NCBI RefSeq assembly: GCF_001270745.1
Contig: NZ_LFXL01000044.1
Span: 1-61,342, forward strand
Direction: 5' to 3'
Length of the DNA: 61,342 bases
Source: Jiangella muralis
GTDB taxonomy: Bacteria; Actinomycetota; Actinomycetes; Jiangellales; Jiangellaceae
How positions within the stretch are numbered: the stretch's first letter is position 1; every line of letters begins with the position of its first letter. Below, piece by piece: positions 8,413-17,500 of this stretch. Below the pieces are notes generated by a model. That model did no database searches. It was given only the letters and a program-made list of their open reading frames with translations, and was not told where the DNA came from. The position numbers and the translations under genes are program-made.

Positions 8413-9636
8413 TCAGCCGCTGGCAGGCAGGGGGCGCGAAGGCCAGTCGAGGAGCCGCGCCCCCAGCACGGCGACCTGCAGCGTGAACCTCTGCGCTGGG
8501 TCGCTGGCGTCCTTTCCGGTCAGAGCCTTGACCCTGGCCAGCCGGTAGGTGACGGTACGGACCGACACGTTCAAGCGGCGCGCCGATTCGGTGGCGACCC
8601 CACCGGTATCGACATAGGCCCCGAGAGTCTTCAGCAGCGGCTCGGCCCCTCCACGGGCCTGTTCAAGAGGGCTGAGCACGGCCCCGACCAGGTCGGTGAT
8701 CGCGGCCTGATCTCGGCCCAACACGCGGTAGATGAGCATGTCGTGGGCATCGATCACGGGCGCATCGAGGTGGAGCCGCTCTGCGAACATGAGGGCGTCG
8801 CGTGCCTCTTCGTAGGACCGGGCTACTCCGTAAGAACCTGGATATGCCCGCCCAGTCGCCACACACCAGGAGGAACCGGGCCGATGGCGGGTCAACGCAT
8901 GATGAATGAACTTCCCGACGTCGCGATCATCGGGCGATCGTGCCGCAGGCGGTCCGGTGGCCGGGATCAAGACCACCAGCATGCCGTCCTTGGTGGCCAC
9001 GAGCACATCGCGATCCCCGAACCGGTCCAGGATGGCTCGCTCCAGCATTCCGACCGCGACGTCGGTGTCGGGCATGCCACTCACCGGAGAAGCAAGCGTC
9101 ACCTGGTGTGGCCGGCCCAGGTCGAGCCCGAAGGGTTCGGCCCGTTCGATCATCCGAGCCACATCGGCCTCTCCGCGGAGGAGGTCGTCGATCAGCTCGC
9201 GGCGTAGCGATTCCTCCCGCCGGATCATCTGGTGGCCGGCGGCCTGGTAACTGTCCACGAGGACGGCGACCGCCTCACCCACGGCGCGCAACACCATCTC
9301 GGCGGAGGCGCGTACCGTGTCGCGGTCCCGGTAAGGCACCACTTCGGGCAGATCGCGCCACATGCGCCACGCCGCCGACAGGTATAAGTCGACAACCTCG
9401 CCGGCCGACACGCCCTGTTCGGCGGCTCGACGCCCCAGTGCTCGCACGACCGCGAGCTCGGGTTCGCGAGGTCGACGGCCGGAGATCGCCGCGTCCGCGA
9501 GCAGGGTGAGGTATTCGATCAGTAACTCGAGGGGTGCCGGAGCGTCACCTGCTGCGGCTTGTGCGATCGCCGTGAGCCATGCCTCATCCGGGCCACTGAG
9601 AGGACCGCGCTCCTGGCCGTGTCCGTGACCGCTCAT
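8413..9636 (-). CDS. PucR/CdaR-type transcriptional regulator
   Basis: The 407-residue protein has the PucR architecture: a helical N-terminal sensor region (about 1-170), a central GGDEF-like CdaR domain (to about 330) and a C-terminal PucR helix-turn-helix where SARRLNVSVRTVTYRL is the recognition region. ATG 9636 is preceded by GAGGGGA 5 bases upstream; the open frame extends about 100 codons further without a ribosome site. Members regulate purine, polyhydroxybutyrate or sugar-acid genes, or stress functions. The stop is 217 bases from the small membrane protein gene. The target is not predictable from here. Confidence 0.88.
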   Translation of the reverse strand: MSGHGHGQERGPLSGPDEAWLTAIAQAAAGDAPAPLELLIEYLTLLADAAISGRRPREPELAVVRALGRRAAEQGVSAGEVVDLYLSAAWRMWRDLPEVVPYRDRDTVRASAEMVLRAVGEAVAVLVDSYQAAGHQMIRREESLRRELIDDLLRGEADVARMIERAEPFGLDLGRPHQVTLASPVSGMPDTDVAVGMLERAILDRFGDRDVLVATKDGMLVVLIPATGPPAARSPDDRDVGKFIHHALTRHRPGSSWCVATGRAYPGSYGVARSYEEARDALMFAERLHLDAPVIDAHDMLIYRVLGRDQAAITDLVGAVLSPLEQARGGAEPLLKTLGAYVDTGGVATESARRLNVSVRTVTYRLARVKALTGKDASDPAQRFTLQVAVLGARLLDWPSRPLPASG

Positions 9637-10052
9637 CCCGGTCCCCTCGGTAGGTACGCCTGGAGAGTTCTTCGCGTCAGGTCCAGTACAGCACCGTTGC
9701 CGGCCCTCAGCCATCAGGACGGTCGTAGGTTCGCCGACCGGGGGCACGCCCGGCGAAGGGCTGGGACGGCGGCGTGAGAGGTGCATGAGCGGGCATCCAC
9801 CGCTGAGCCCTGACCGCCATACTCCCTTCGCTCTCACGCCTGATGTATACGGGAATTGGAGCCCGGCAGAACCGGGGAGGACCACCGAGGTCTGGCCGTC
9901 CAGCCCGATGCCTGCTACGCCTGCGGCAGCGAGGTTGATCACTCATGTCCTCGTCGGCGAGGACGGGCTTCGCGCCGAGGCCGGCGTTGTCTCGCCTTCG
10001 CGAACGCATTCGAACGCACCCACCTGAACCAGAGCGGGGGAGGGGAGTGGGT
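9637..10052. other. 416-base spacer between the PucR gene and aconitase
   Basis: No gene could be supported. The left part must hold the promoter and leader of the pucR-type gene. The sequence is GC-rich, with several short inverted repeats but no T-tailed hairpin and no convincing palindromic operator. Confidence 0.45.
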
Positions 10053-12017
10053 CTACGTCGCAGCTGGTGCTTGTTCGCGTAGCCAGGGGATCAGCCCGCC
10101 GGCCAACAGCATCGCTACCTGCCGCTCGGACAACCGGTGTCGGGTTGCGTACTCCTCGTCCCGGCTGGTGTTGTGCACAGTGACATCCGGTCCTGCTCCG
10201 ATCGCATGCCGCACGCCATGCAGGACGAGAACGTCACCTTGCTCGACACGGTGGTAATCGCCGGGATCGGCGAACTCGAGCGCCAGCACCCCGAAGTTGG
10301 CCAGGTTCTGCCAGTGGATACGGGCGAAGGACACCGCGATAACCGCACGCAGCCCGAGGTAGCGGGGCGCGATCGCAGCGTGCTCGCGTGAGGACCCTTG
10401 GCCGTAGTTGGCGCCGCCGACCACGATGTGTCCGCCGTCGTTGCGGCTGGCGAGCGCCCGCTCGGGGTAGCTCTCATCGAGCTGGGTGAAGGCGAACTCT
10501 GCCAGCTTGGGGATGTTGCTCCGGTAGGGCAGCACCCGTGCTCCGGCGGGCAGGATCTCGTCGGTCGAGACGTCGTCGCCGACCTTGAGCACGACCGGCG
10601 CCGCCATGCGGTCCGGTAACGGCGGGAAGTCGGGCAGGGACGAGATGTTGGGTCCCCTGACGAGTTCGACACGATCGGCCTGCTTCGGTGGCGGCGGTTC
10701 GAGCATGGCGGTGTTCACGCTGGATTCGTCCGGTAGCTCGATGTGCGGGTACTCGATCCCGAGCAGTTCGGGAAGGTCGCGCGGGTCGGTGATCTGGCCG
10801 GTCAGGGCGGCCGCGGCGGCAGTCTCCGGAGAACACAGATACACCGAGTCCTCGCGGGTTCCGGACCGTCCCGGGAAGTTCCGCGGGACCGTGCGCAGGC
10901 TGTTGCGTCCGTTCGCCGGCGCCTGACCCATGCCGATGCAGCCCATGCAGCCCGATTGGTGCAACCGGGCCCCGGCCGCGATCAGGGTCAAGGTGGCGCC
11001 CATCTTCGTGAGGTCCTGCAGGATCTGCCGAGAGCTCGGGTTGACGTCGAAGGACACCCCCGGATGCGTCTGGCGCCCGGCGACGATAGCGGCGGCCATC
11101 GCGAAATCGCGCAGCCCTGGGTTGGCCGACGAGCCCACCACCACCTGGGCCACCGGTCGACCCGCTACCTCGCGCACCGTCACGACATTGCCCGGTGAGC
11201 TCGGTAGCGCGATCAGCGGCTCCACGGTCGACAGGTCGATCTCATCGGTGACGTCGTAGGTGGCGTCAGTATCGGCGAGGAGTTCGACGAAGTCCTCTTC
11301 GCGTTGTTCGGCACGAAGAAATGCGCGTACCTGCTGGTCGGCCGGGAACACGGTGCTGGTAGCGCCCAACTCGGCTCCCATGTTGGCGATCACGTGCCGG
11401 TCCATAGCGGTCAGCTGCGCCAGCCCGGGGCCGTGGTACTCGATGATCCGGTTCACGCCGCCCTTGACCCCGTGTCGGCGGAGCATCTCCAGGATGACGT
11501 CCTTGGCGCTCACCCAGGGTGGCAGCTCACCGGTCAGCCTGATTCCCCAGATCTCGGGCATGCGCAGGTAGATCGGTTCGCCCGCCATGGCCATCGCGAC
11601 CTCGATACCGCCGAGGCCGATGGCCAGCATGCCCAGCGAGCCGGCCGCCGGGGTGTGGCTGTCCGAGCCGACCAAGGTCTTGCCAGGGCGGCCGAAGCGC
11701 TGCATGTGCGTCGGGTGCGAGACGCCGTTCCCAGGCTTGGAGTACCACAATCCGAACCGCTGGCAGGCCGAGCGCAGGAAGTCGTGGTCCTCGGCGTTCT
11801 TTCCGTCGGTCTGCAGCAGGTTGTGATCGACGTACTGCACCGAGACCTCAGTGCGGACCCGGTCCAGGCCCAGGGCCTCCAGTTCGAGCATCACCAGGGT
11901 TCCGGTCGCATCCTGAGTGAGCGTCTGGTCGATCCGAAGTGCGATCTCCGCGCCGGCGACCATATCGCCGGAGACGAGGTGGGTGGCGATCAGCTTGTGT
12001 GCGACGTTCTGCCCCAT
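10053..12017 (-). CDS. aconitate hydratase, 654-residue type
   Basis: The protein has the aconitase layout: domains 1-3 (to about residue 470), and a C-terminal swivel domain with KVGDDVSTDEILPAG and the substrate-binding GQGSSREHAA loop. It interconverts citrate and isocitrate with a [4Fe-4S] cluster. The CxxC ligand pair is seen in SGCMGCIGM. At the place where most aconitases have GSCTN with the third ligand, the sequence is GSSANPG. This may be normal for the short Aquifex-type subgroup. At 654 residues it is much shorter than the 890-900 residue AcnA typical of actinomycetes. ATG 12017 has a strong AGGAGG site. It stands as a single leftward gene. Confidence 0.9.
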   Translation of the reverse strand: MGQNVAHKLIATHLVSGDMVAGAEIALRIDQTLTQDATGTLVMLELEALGLDRVRTEVSVQYVDHNLLQTDGKNAEDHDFLRSACQRFGLWYSKPGNGVSHPTHMQRFGRPGKTLVGSDSHTPAAGSLGMLAIGLGGIEVAMAMAGEPIYLRMPEIWGIRLTGELPPWVSAKDVILEMLRRHGVKGGVNRIIEYHGPGLAQLTAMDRHVIANMGAELGATSTVFPADQQVRAFLRAEQREEDFVELLADTDATYDVTDEIDLSTVEPLIALPSSPGNVVTVREVAGRPVAQVVVGSSANPGLRDFAMAAAIVAGRQTHPGVSFDVNPSSRQILQDLTKMGATLTLIAAGARLHQSGCMGCIGMGQAPANGRNSLRTVPRNFPGRSGTREDSVYLCSPETAAAAALTGQITDPRDLPELLGIEYPHIELPDESSVNTAMLEPPPPKQADRVELVRGPNISSLPDFPPLPDRMAAPVVLKVGDDVSTDEILPAGARVLPYRSNIPKLAEFAFTQLDESYPERALASRNDGGHIVVGGANYGQGSSREHAAIAPRYLGLRAVIAVSFARIHWQNLANFGVLALEFADPGDYHRVEQGDVLVLHGVRHAIGAGPDVTVHNTSRDEEYATRHRLSERQVAMLLAGGLIPWLREQAPAAT

Positions 12018-12067
12018 CGGGTGCCTCCTAGCGATCTTCGAGGTGCGCGCCTCACCTCACGGAGAGC

Positions 12068-13024
12068 TCACATTGCACGTAAGCCTTGTCGGGCGGCGTT
12101 TCGATCGAGCCTAGGTCCGTCGCCGACAGGCACAGCCTGATTGGCGTCGCGAATCTCGAGGACGTCGGGCTGGTGCGGGATCGACAGGCCGTCGTCCATC
12201 GAGGACTCACTGTCTGACGCGGTCTGGGCGGGCAGCGTCTCGACGGCGCCGGCCGTCCGAGCAGGCTCGGGCGGTGTCGATCGTTCCAGGAATCGGAGTA
12301 GCTCGACGGGGAACGGCAACACGAGCGTGGAGTTCTTCTCGGCTGCCACCTCGACAACGGTCTGCAGGAGGCGCAACTGCAGGGCAGCCGGGTGTTCTGC
12401 CATAGTTTCAGCTGCCTCGGCCAGTTTTGCCGACGCCTGCAGTTCGCCGTCGGCGGTGATGACCCGGGCCCGCCGCTCGCGCTCGGCCTCGGCCTGGCGC
12501 GACATCGAACGCTTCATCGAATCCGGTAGTACCACGTCCTTGATCTCCACCCGGTCGATGTGCACGCCCCAGTCCAAAGCCGGGCTGTCGATCATCAATT
12601 CCATCCCCTGATTGAGGCGCTCCCGGTTGGACAGCAGATCGTCCAGGTCGCTCTTACCGATGATCGAACGCAGCGATGTTTGCGCAACCTGACCGATGGC
12701 GGCTACGTAATCCTGCACGTCGACGGCAGCGCGTATCGGCTCAACCACGCTGAAGTAGACGACCGCATCCACCCGAACCGTCACGTTGTCACGGGTGATC
12801 CCGTCCTGTGCGGGAACCGGCATCGTGATGATCTGCATGTTTACCTTCTGCAAGCGATCAACGAGCGGAATGAGCACTTGGAGACCCGGCCCCCGGACAG
12901 CACGATCTACCCTCCCGAACCGGAACACGACACCCCGTTCGAACTGCTTGACGATACGTATGCTCGCCGCCATCCCGACAAGACCGACGGCCAACACCAC
13001 CAGTAGTACGTAAATGATGGTCAT
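12068..13024 (-). CDS. SPFH/band-7 membrane protein, slipin (stomatin-like)
   Basis: The 318-residue protein has one N-terminal membrane segment (about 3-21, IIYVLLVVLAVGLVGMAA) followed by an SPFH domain with the slipin hallmarks VKQFERGVVFRFGRV, GPGLQVLIPLVDRL and ITRDNVTVRVDAVVYF. A charged coiled-coil stretch (RQAEAERERRARVITADGE) follows, and the tail is variable and acidic. Such proteins form oligomeric scaffolds on the inner leaflet of the membrane. ATG 13024 has GGAGGG upstream. No NfeD partner is adjacent, which is usual for many slipins. It is 50 bases upstream of aconitase in the same direction. Confidence 0.92.
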   Translation of the reverse strand: MTIIYVLLVVLAVGLVGMAASIRIVKQFERGVVFRFGRVDRAVRGPGLQVLIPLVDRLQKVNMQIITMPVPAQDGITRDNVTVRVDAVVYFSVVEPIRAAVDVQDYVAAIGQVAQTSLRSIIGKSDLDDLLSNRERLNQGMELMIDSPALDWGVHIDRVEIKDVVLPDSMKRSMSRQAEAERERRARVITADGELQASAKLAEAAETMAEHPAALQLRLLQTVVEVAAEKNSTLVLPFPVELLRFLERSTPPEPARTAGAVETLPAQTASDSESSMDDGLSIPHQPDVLEIRDANQAVPVGDGPRLDRNAARQGLRAM

Positions 13025-13210
13025 TTCGCCCTCCGTTCACGACGCCCTCGCTCCCCGCTGTGTGTAAGTTCGTTCAGGGACGCGTCGGCTGTCTGGGCGA
13101 CGTCATGAACGGGTAGCCGGCACCCTTCGACAATGGCCCGGCGCCCGCATGGTCAAGTGTTCGTGATCATCGGGGACGACGCCCCCGCCTTTCTGAGCGC
13201 CCAGCATTTT

Positions 13211-13227
13211 ATATCGTATCACGATAT
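13211..13227. promoter_or_regulatory. perfect palindrome ATATCGT-ATC-ACGATAT, probable MarR operator
   Basis: A 7-bp perfect inverted repeat with a 3-base centre lies about 75 bases upstream of the MarR-family start. It is the most AT-rich stretch in the neighbourhood. MarR proteins commonly bind 16-20 bp palindromes in their own promoter. Autoregulation is inferred from position and symmetry. Confidence 0.6.
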
Positions 13228-13300
13228 GCTGGCGCCAGCTTGCCACTACGGCGGCGAGGACTCTGGTCTCATACTGGTGATGACAACGAAGGGCGGACAC

Positions 13301-13735
13301 GTGGAGTCGGCACCTCTGACGAAGGACGATTACGAAGCGCTCGCACGCTTTCGATTCGGCATTCGCCAGTACCTCCGCTTCAGCGAGGTGACCGTGCGTA
13401 GCCATGGCCTCACCCCGCAGCAGTATCAGTTGCTGCTGGCGCTCAAAGGGTTCCCGGGGCGCGAGTGGGCGACCATCGCTGAACTGGCGGAGCGCCTCCA
13501 ATTGCGACATCACAGCGTCGTCGAGCTGGTCAACCGGGCGCGTGACCAAGGGCTGGTGCAACGAGCAGTGCACCCGGCGGACGCTCGTGCAGTACGTGTG
13601 CAGTTGACTCCGGACGGCCAAGGCGCCTTGGCGCGCCTCGGCGCACTGCACCGCGACGAGCTGAGACGCATGGGCGGTGCGTTGGCCCTTCCGAGCTGGG
13701 CCGAAGCACCTGACATGGGAAGAGGCGAGACATGA
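13301..13735 (+). CDS. MarR-family winged-helix regulator
   Basis: A 144-residue regulator with the MarR fold: an N-terminal dimer helix (DYEALARFRFGIRQYLRFSE), the wHTH with TIAELAERLQLRHHSVVELV, a wing around HPADARAVRVQLTPDG, and a C-terminal dimerisation helix. I chose GTG 13301 because GAAGGG sits 7 bases upstream. Longer in-frame starts at 13133 and 13280 lack a site, and the first would place the palindrome inside the gene. The stop overlaps the next start as ATGA, so it is co-translated with the DUF488 gene. It probably represses its own operon. Confidence 0.88.
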   Translation: MESAPLTKDDYEALARFRFGIRQYLRFSEVTVRSHGLTPQQYQLLLALKGFPGREWATIAELAERLQLRHHSVVELVNRARDQGLVQRAVHPADARAVRVQLTPDGQGALARLGALHRDELRRMGGALALPSWAEAPDMGRGET

Positions 13736-14097
13736 CGAAGCACGAGACACAGGTTCGCCGGGTCTACGATGATCCGAGGCCAGGCGATGGCGTACGCGTC
13801 CTGGTCGACCGTGTGTGGCCTCGGGGGCTGACCAAGGACGAGGCGGCACTGGACGAGTGGGTCAAGGACGTCGCCCCGTCTACCGAGCTGCGCAAGTGGT
13901 ACGGCCATACCCCAGCGAAGTTCGATGAGTTCAGGTCCCGGTATCGCGACGAACTCAAGTCCCCGGCCGAGCAGGCGGCGCTCGACCACCTGCGGGCGCT
14001 CTTGGACACCAACACCTTGACGTTGCTCACCGCCACCAAGGACGTGGAACGCAGCCAAGCGGCGGTGTTGGGCGAACTGCTTCGGGAATCGCCATGA
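13732..14097 (+). CDS. DUF488 family protein
   Basis: This 121-residue protein shows the DUF488 pattern: VRVLVDRVWPRGLTKDEA near residue 22, WVKDVAPSTELRKWYGH, then a region ending in TLLTATKDVERSQAAVL. The family is widespread, and small cytosolic members are often paired with stress or redox regulators; the biochemical role is not established. The start codon overlaps the MarR stop (ATGA), so the two genes form one transcription unit. The conserved Arg, Trp and His residues are present and the length is normal, so it is probably intact. Confidence 0.88.
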   Translation: MTKHETQVRRVYDDPRPGDGVRVLVDRVWPRGLTKDEAALDEWVKDVAPSTELRKWYGHTPAKFDEFRSRYRDELKSPAEQAALDHLRALLDTNTLTLLTATKDVERSQAAVLGELLRESP

Positions 14098-14399
14098 CAG
14101 CCGCCAGCGCAGCGGCACCAGTACCTGCTAGAGAAATCCGCCACTCATGGTGGTATCCACAGCGCGCCGGGCGGAGCGGCCAACCCGGACCGCTCGGGGC
14201 GGATCCTCTGCGGGTGGCCGCATTGCCGTCACAGAACTCATGACCGCCCCTGATCGTCGCGCTGACGGATTCGACCGGCTCGATCCGTTCGCCGAACCGG
14301 ATCTCTGCCCGGCGCGTCTTGGCCCAGTCCGTTACCCGCCCATGACCGACGGCGACGAGTGCTCGTCTGGACCCGTTGACGGGAGGCCCCAGTGACTCC
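14098..14399. other. spacer with possible gene debris
   Basis: An open frame at 14240-14395 (MTAPDRRADGF...) ends just before a GGGAGG box that leads into the pseudogene downstream. It resembles nothing I know. The rest holds no recognisable feature. Confidence 0.35.
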
Positions 14400-14823
14400 A
14401 TGACTCGCTGTCGCGACCGCGGCCGCGTTCGTCTGGCTCGGTATGGTGCTTGCCATATCGATCATGGAACGCCGGTGAAGTTTCGTGCGCCAGATGTCAC
14501 GGTGCGGATTGGGCCTGGCGTCGGCCGCCTCGTCTTTCGTGCCTCAACACTGCGGAGGTCGTCCTCGCCACAGCCGTGGCGGTCGGCACCGCGATCAACC
14601 GCCGCCAGCGCGCATCGTTACCGTAGAGGCCGTCGCCATGGCGGTGCGGTTGGTTCAGCTCACCCTCGTCTGCCTGCGGCTGACTCGCCGATCAGACCGT
14701 GTGCTCACCGGTGAAGACGCGCCTCGTTCTAGCGGCCATTACATGTACGTCACCCCTCGAGGTGATCAAGGTGCTCGCCCTGGCGACCACAGGAATCCTG
14801 CTTCCGGCCTTGTGACCAGCCGT
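14400..14823 (+). pseudogene. frameshifted small integral membrane protein gene
   Basis: Reading three frames in turn reconstructs one protein. TAAAFVWLGMVLAISIME starts it, then KFRAPDVTVRIGPGVGRLVFR after one shift, NTAEVVLATAVAVGTAINRR after a second, LVQLTLVCLRLTRRSDRVL after a third, and LEVIKVLALATTGILLPAL at the end. The order and motifs (KFRAP, GRLVFRA, LTRRSDRVL, HYMYV) fit a conserved actinobacterial four-helix membrane protein of about 140 residues. Stops and shifts occur near 14472, 14545, 14607 and 14752. It is therefore broken in at least four places. Sequencing error is less likely than decay because the shifts are spread out. Confidence 0.65.
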
Positions 14824-14978
14824 TGCCTTGATCGTCCTCGCGAGCCACGCTGTCGGCCGTCGTTCCCGGTGCAGACATGCCGTGGCCGACGGTGACGACG
14901 AGCCCTGACAACTGTTCCGATCCCTGCGTTCCGCCGCCGGGGAGCTGGTCTCCGACCTCGATCGGGTGTGCTGGGAGT

Positions 14979-15473
14979 TCACCATTCGTAGATGCGTTTC
15001 ATGATGCCGTGTCGTGGCGCTTGATCGGGCCCGGGGAACGTGATCAGGACGGGGACGTTGTCGGGGCCTCGGCCCTCGACCACGCTGAATCCGTCGCCAT
15101 TGTGGCTGCTGACATATCTGTCCTGCGCCCGCAGCAACTGTTCGCAGCGGCGGAGGTCGGCTTCGTCCGCTGCCGTCCACATGAGGTACTGGATGCCTAC
15201 GTGGCCGAGAGGATGATGGGCGTTCGTTCCCATGCTGCGCACGTACAGCTGGAACCCGTCCGGGCCGGCCAGCAGGGCGGCCGTGTCGTCACGCACGGTG
15301 ACGGTCCATCCCAAGAGCTCGCGGTAGAACGTCACCGATCGCTCGAGTTCGGTCACGAACATCACCGCTGTGGCCAGTCTCAGCGGGTTTCGTCCTGCCG
15401 CGTCGCCGCTGCCGTCTCCGTCGCCCGCGACGTCGGGCTCAACGCCGCCGGTTGGCGACTTGTCGCGTGGCAT
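14979..15473 (-). CDS. VOC/glyoxalase-fold protein
   Basis: The 164-residue protein has a polar Gly/Asp-rich N-terminus (about 1-30), then a vicinal-oxygen-chelate domain starting LATAVMFVTELERSVTFYRELLGW, the usual start of glyoxalase/bleomycin-resistance proteins. ATG 15473 is preceded by AAGGAGG 7 bases upstream, which decides the start against longer open frame. The second beta-alpha-beta half (HVGIQYLMWTAADEADLRRCEQLL) is present, so the gene looks complete. Substrate cannot be told. It sits downstream of the GH15 gene in the same direction with 128 bases between. Confidence 0.85.
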   Translation of the reverse strand: MPRDKSPTGGVEPDVAGDGDGSGDAAGRNPLRLATAVMFVTELERSVTFYRELLGWTVTVRDDTAALLAGPDGFQLYVRSMGTNAHHPLGHVGIQYLMWTAADEADLRRCEQLLRAQDRYVSSHNGDGFSVVEGRGPDNVPVLITFPGPDQAPRHGIMKRIYEW

Positions 15474-15601
15474 CGGACAACCTCCTTCCCGATGGGGAGG
15501 TGCCGCCTTCGATTGCCTCGTGGTGATGCTCACCAGCGTACAGGTCTCCTGTCCCGTCTCGTGTGGTCGATGACTGCGGTTCGCGGGGTTCCTGCGACAG
15601 C

Positions 15602-17413
15602 TCACGGGGAGCTGTCACGGAGCGCTAGCGCGGCCTGGATGAGTGCGGCGTGGGTGAGGGCTTGGGGATAGTTGCCGAGGTGGGCTCGCGTGCCGGGGTC
15701 CATCTCTTCGGCGAAGAGTCCGAGCAGGTTGCTGAGTGTGAGTAGCTCCTCGAACAGTTCGACGGATTCGGCGCGGCGGCCGGTGCACGCGAGGGCTTGG
15801 GCCAGCCAGAATGAGCAGGGTAGGAAGGCGCCCTCGCCGACGGGTAGGCCGTCGTGTCCCGGTGGGTAGCGGTACATCAGCGGTCCTCCTGCCGACAACT
15901 CGCCGCGGATGGCGTCGATCGTTCCCCGTACACGGGGCGAATCGACGTCCTCGATACCGATCAACGGCAGGACGAGCAACGCCGCATCGACGTCGGTGGA
16001 GCCGTAGCTTCGCGTGTAGCTGGCCTTCGTCGGGTCGAATCCTCGTGCCTTGACGTCGTCCGCAATGGCGTCTCTGGCGGCCTGCCACCGCTGGCGTTGC
16101 CGGCCGGGCAGTCGGTGGGTATCAGCGATGCGAAGGGCACGGTCAAGGGCGAGCCAACCCATCACTTTGGAGTGCACGTGGTGGGCCGCGTCGTCGCGAA
16201 TCTCCCAGATGCCGGCGTCGGGTTGGTGCCATCGGCGCGCGACAAGGTCCGCGAAGCCCCGCATCGCCCGCCAGGTCTCGGAATAGAGGTGATGACCGGC
16301 CTGCACGAGCACCCAGGCAGCGTCCAGCACCCAGCCGTAACCGTCGAGTTGGTGCTGGTCGGCCGCGCCGTTGCCGACCCGCACCGGCACGCTTGCGGCG
16401 TAGCCTGCCCAGCCGCGCAGCTGGCGTTCGCGAGGTGCGTACCGGCCGTCCAGGGTGAGTAGCGCCGGTAGGCGCGGCCGCTGGAGCCGGCTGGCGTGCA
16501 GGAGCCATCCTAGAAATCCCCGGGCCTCGGTGACCATTCCTACGCCGAGGAAGGCGGCGACGCCGATGCTCGCGTCGCGAGGCCATGCGTAGCGGTAGTC
16601 CCAGTTGCGGGCGCCGCCGGGATCCTCGGGTAGGGACGTGGTGGGGGCGGCCACCGCGGCCCCTGATGGCGAGTAGGTCAACAGCCGCATTGTCAGCAGG
16701 CTTCGCACAACCGCCTCGCGGAACGGGATATCGTAGTCGATTTGTGCGGTCCAGGTCCGCCAGCGAGCCTCGTCGCCGACGAGTAGATCCCAGGCCGCAT
16801 CCGGGTCGACGTGGACGAGCGGTTCGCGGTGCGCCACGGCCAGCACGAGGGTGAGCGGGTGGCCCGGCGTGACGGTGGTCGAGAGGGGCCGGCCGGGTTC
16901 GATGGCCAGTTCAGGTTCGCTGCCCAACGACAGGGCGAGAGATCCCCACTCGCACACCAGGTCCGGCCGGTGGCCGACCCTGGGTCGCCGGTGATCCTCG
17001 CCGAGGCGGGGGTCGAACTCGACGACTGCGTCGACGGCTCCGCCAACGGCTGACAGGCGCCGCACTATCAAGGTTGCCGGTAACAGGCGTCCTGCGACCT
17101 CGGCGACCATCGCCTCTGTCAGGGTCAGTCGGCGCTCGCCCTCCGCCCAGGTCGTCTCGAGCGTCGCGGTGTGCTGCCGGTAGCGACGTTCGACGATCCG
17201 CGATGCCTGAGCAGGCCCGACCCGGAATGTTCCCGCCGACGATCCTCCGACGAGCCGGCCGAAGACGGGTTCCCCGTCGAACCTGGGTATGCAAAGCCAG
17301 TCGATTGACCCGGCGGTGGACACCAGGGCCGCGGTGCGGGTGTCGCCGAGCAACCCGTAATCCCCGATGGGCGTGGACGGCTGGGGATAGGTGCCTGGGT
17401 CGTCGGTGGTCAC
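15602..17413 (-). CDS. glycoside hydrolase family 15 protein (glucoamylase/trehalase type)
   Basis: The 603-residue protein starts PIGDYGLLGDTRTAALVSTAGSIDWLC, the conserved N-terminal beta-domain of bacterial GH15 proteins, and continues into an (alpha/alpha)6 barrel with NWDYRYAWPRDAS and DAGIWEIRD, where general-acid glutamate lies. A later EGAFLPCSFWLAQAL motif matches the second catalytic region. Such enzymes release glucose from alpha-glucans or hydrolyse trehalose in Actinobacteria. The start is GTG 17413. It is the third gene of a leftward set with transaldolase and a small membrane protein, linking carbohydrate mobilisation and the pentose phosphate route. Confidence 0.93.
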   Translation of the reverse strand: MTTDDPGTYPQPSTPIGDYGLLGDTRTAALVSTAGSIDWLCIPRFDGEPVFGRLVGGSSAGTFRVGPAQASRIVERRYRQHTATLETTWAEGERRLTLTEAMVAEVAGRLLPATLIVRRLSAVGGAVDAVVEFDPRLGEDHRRPRVGHRPDLVCEWGSLALSLGSEPELAIEPGRPLSTTVTPGHPLTLVLAVAHREPLVHVDPDAAWDLLVGDEARWRTWTAQIDYDIPFREAVVRSLLTMRLLTYSPSGAAVAAPTTSLPEDPGGARNWDYRYAWPRDASIGVAAFLGVGMVTEARGFLGWLLHASRLQRPRLPALLTLDGRYAPRERQLRGWAGYAASVPVRVGNGAADQHQLDGYGWVLDAAWVLVQAGHHLYSETWRAMRGFADLVARRWHQPDAGIWEIRDDAAHHVHSKVMGWLALDRALRIADTHRLPGRQRQRWQAARDAIADDVKARGFDPTKASYTRSYGSTDVDAALLVLPLIGIEDVDSPRVRGTIDAIRGELSAGGPLMYRYPPGHDGLPVGEGAFLPCSFWLAQALACTGRRAESVELFEELLTLSNLLGLFAEEMDPGTRAHLGNYPQALTHAALIQAALALRDSSP

Positions 17414-17500
17414 GTTGCCGCCTGCTTCCGACTGGGCGTGAGTTCGTGCGTGGATGTCAGAGCGCGCTGCGTGCCGGCGCGCACGTCTGGTTGGCGCATG

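Noticed and set aside
13133..13300. N-terminal extension of the MarR gene
   Set aside because: It would put the perfect palindrome inside the coding region and lacks a ribosome site; GTG 13301 has GAAGGG at good spacing.
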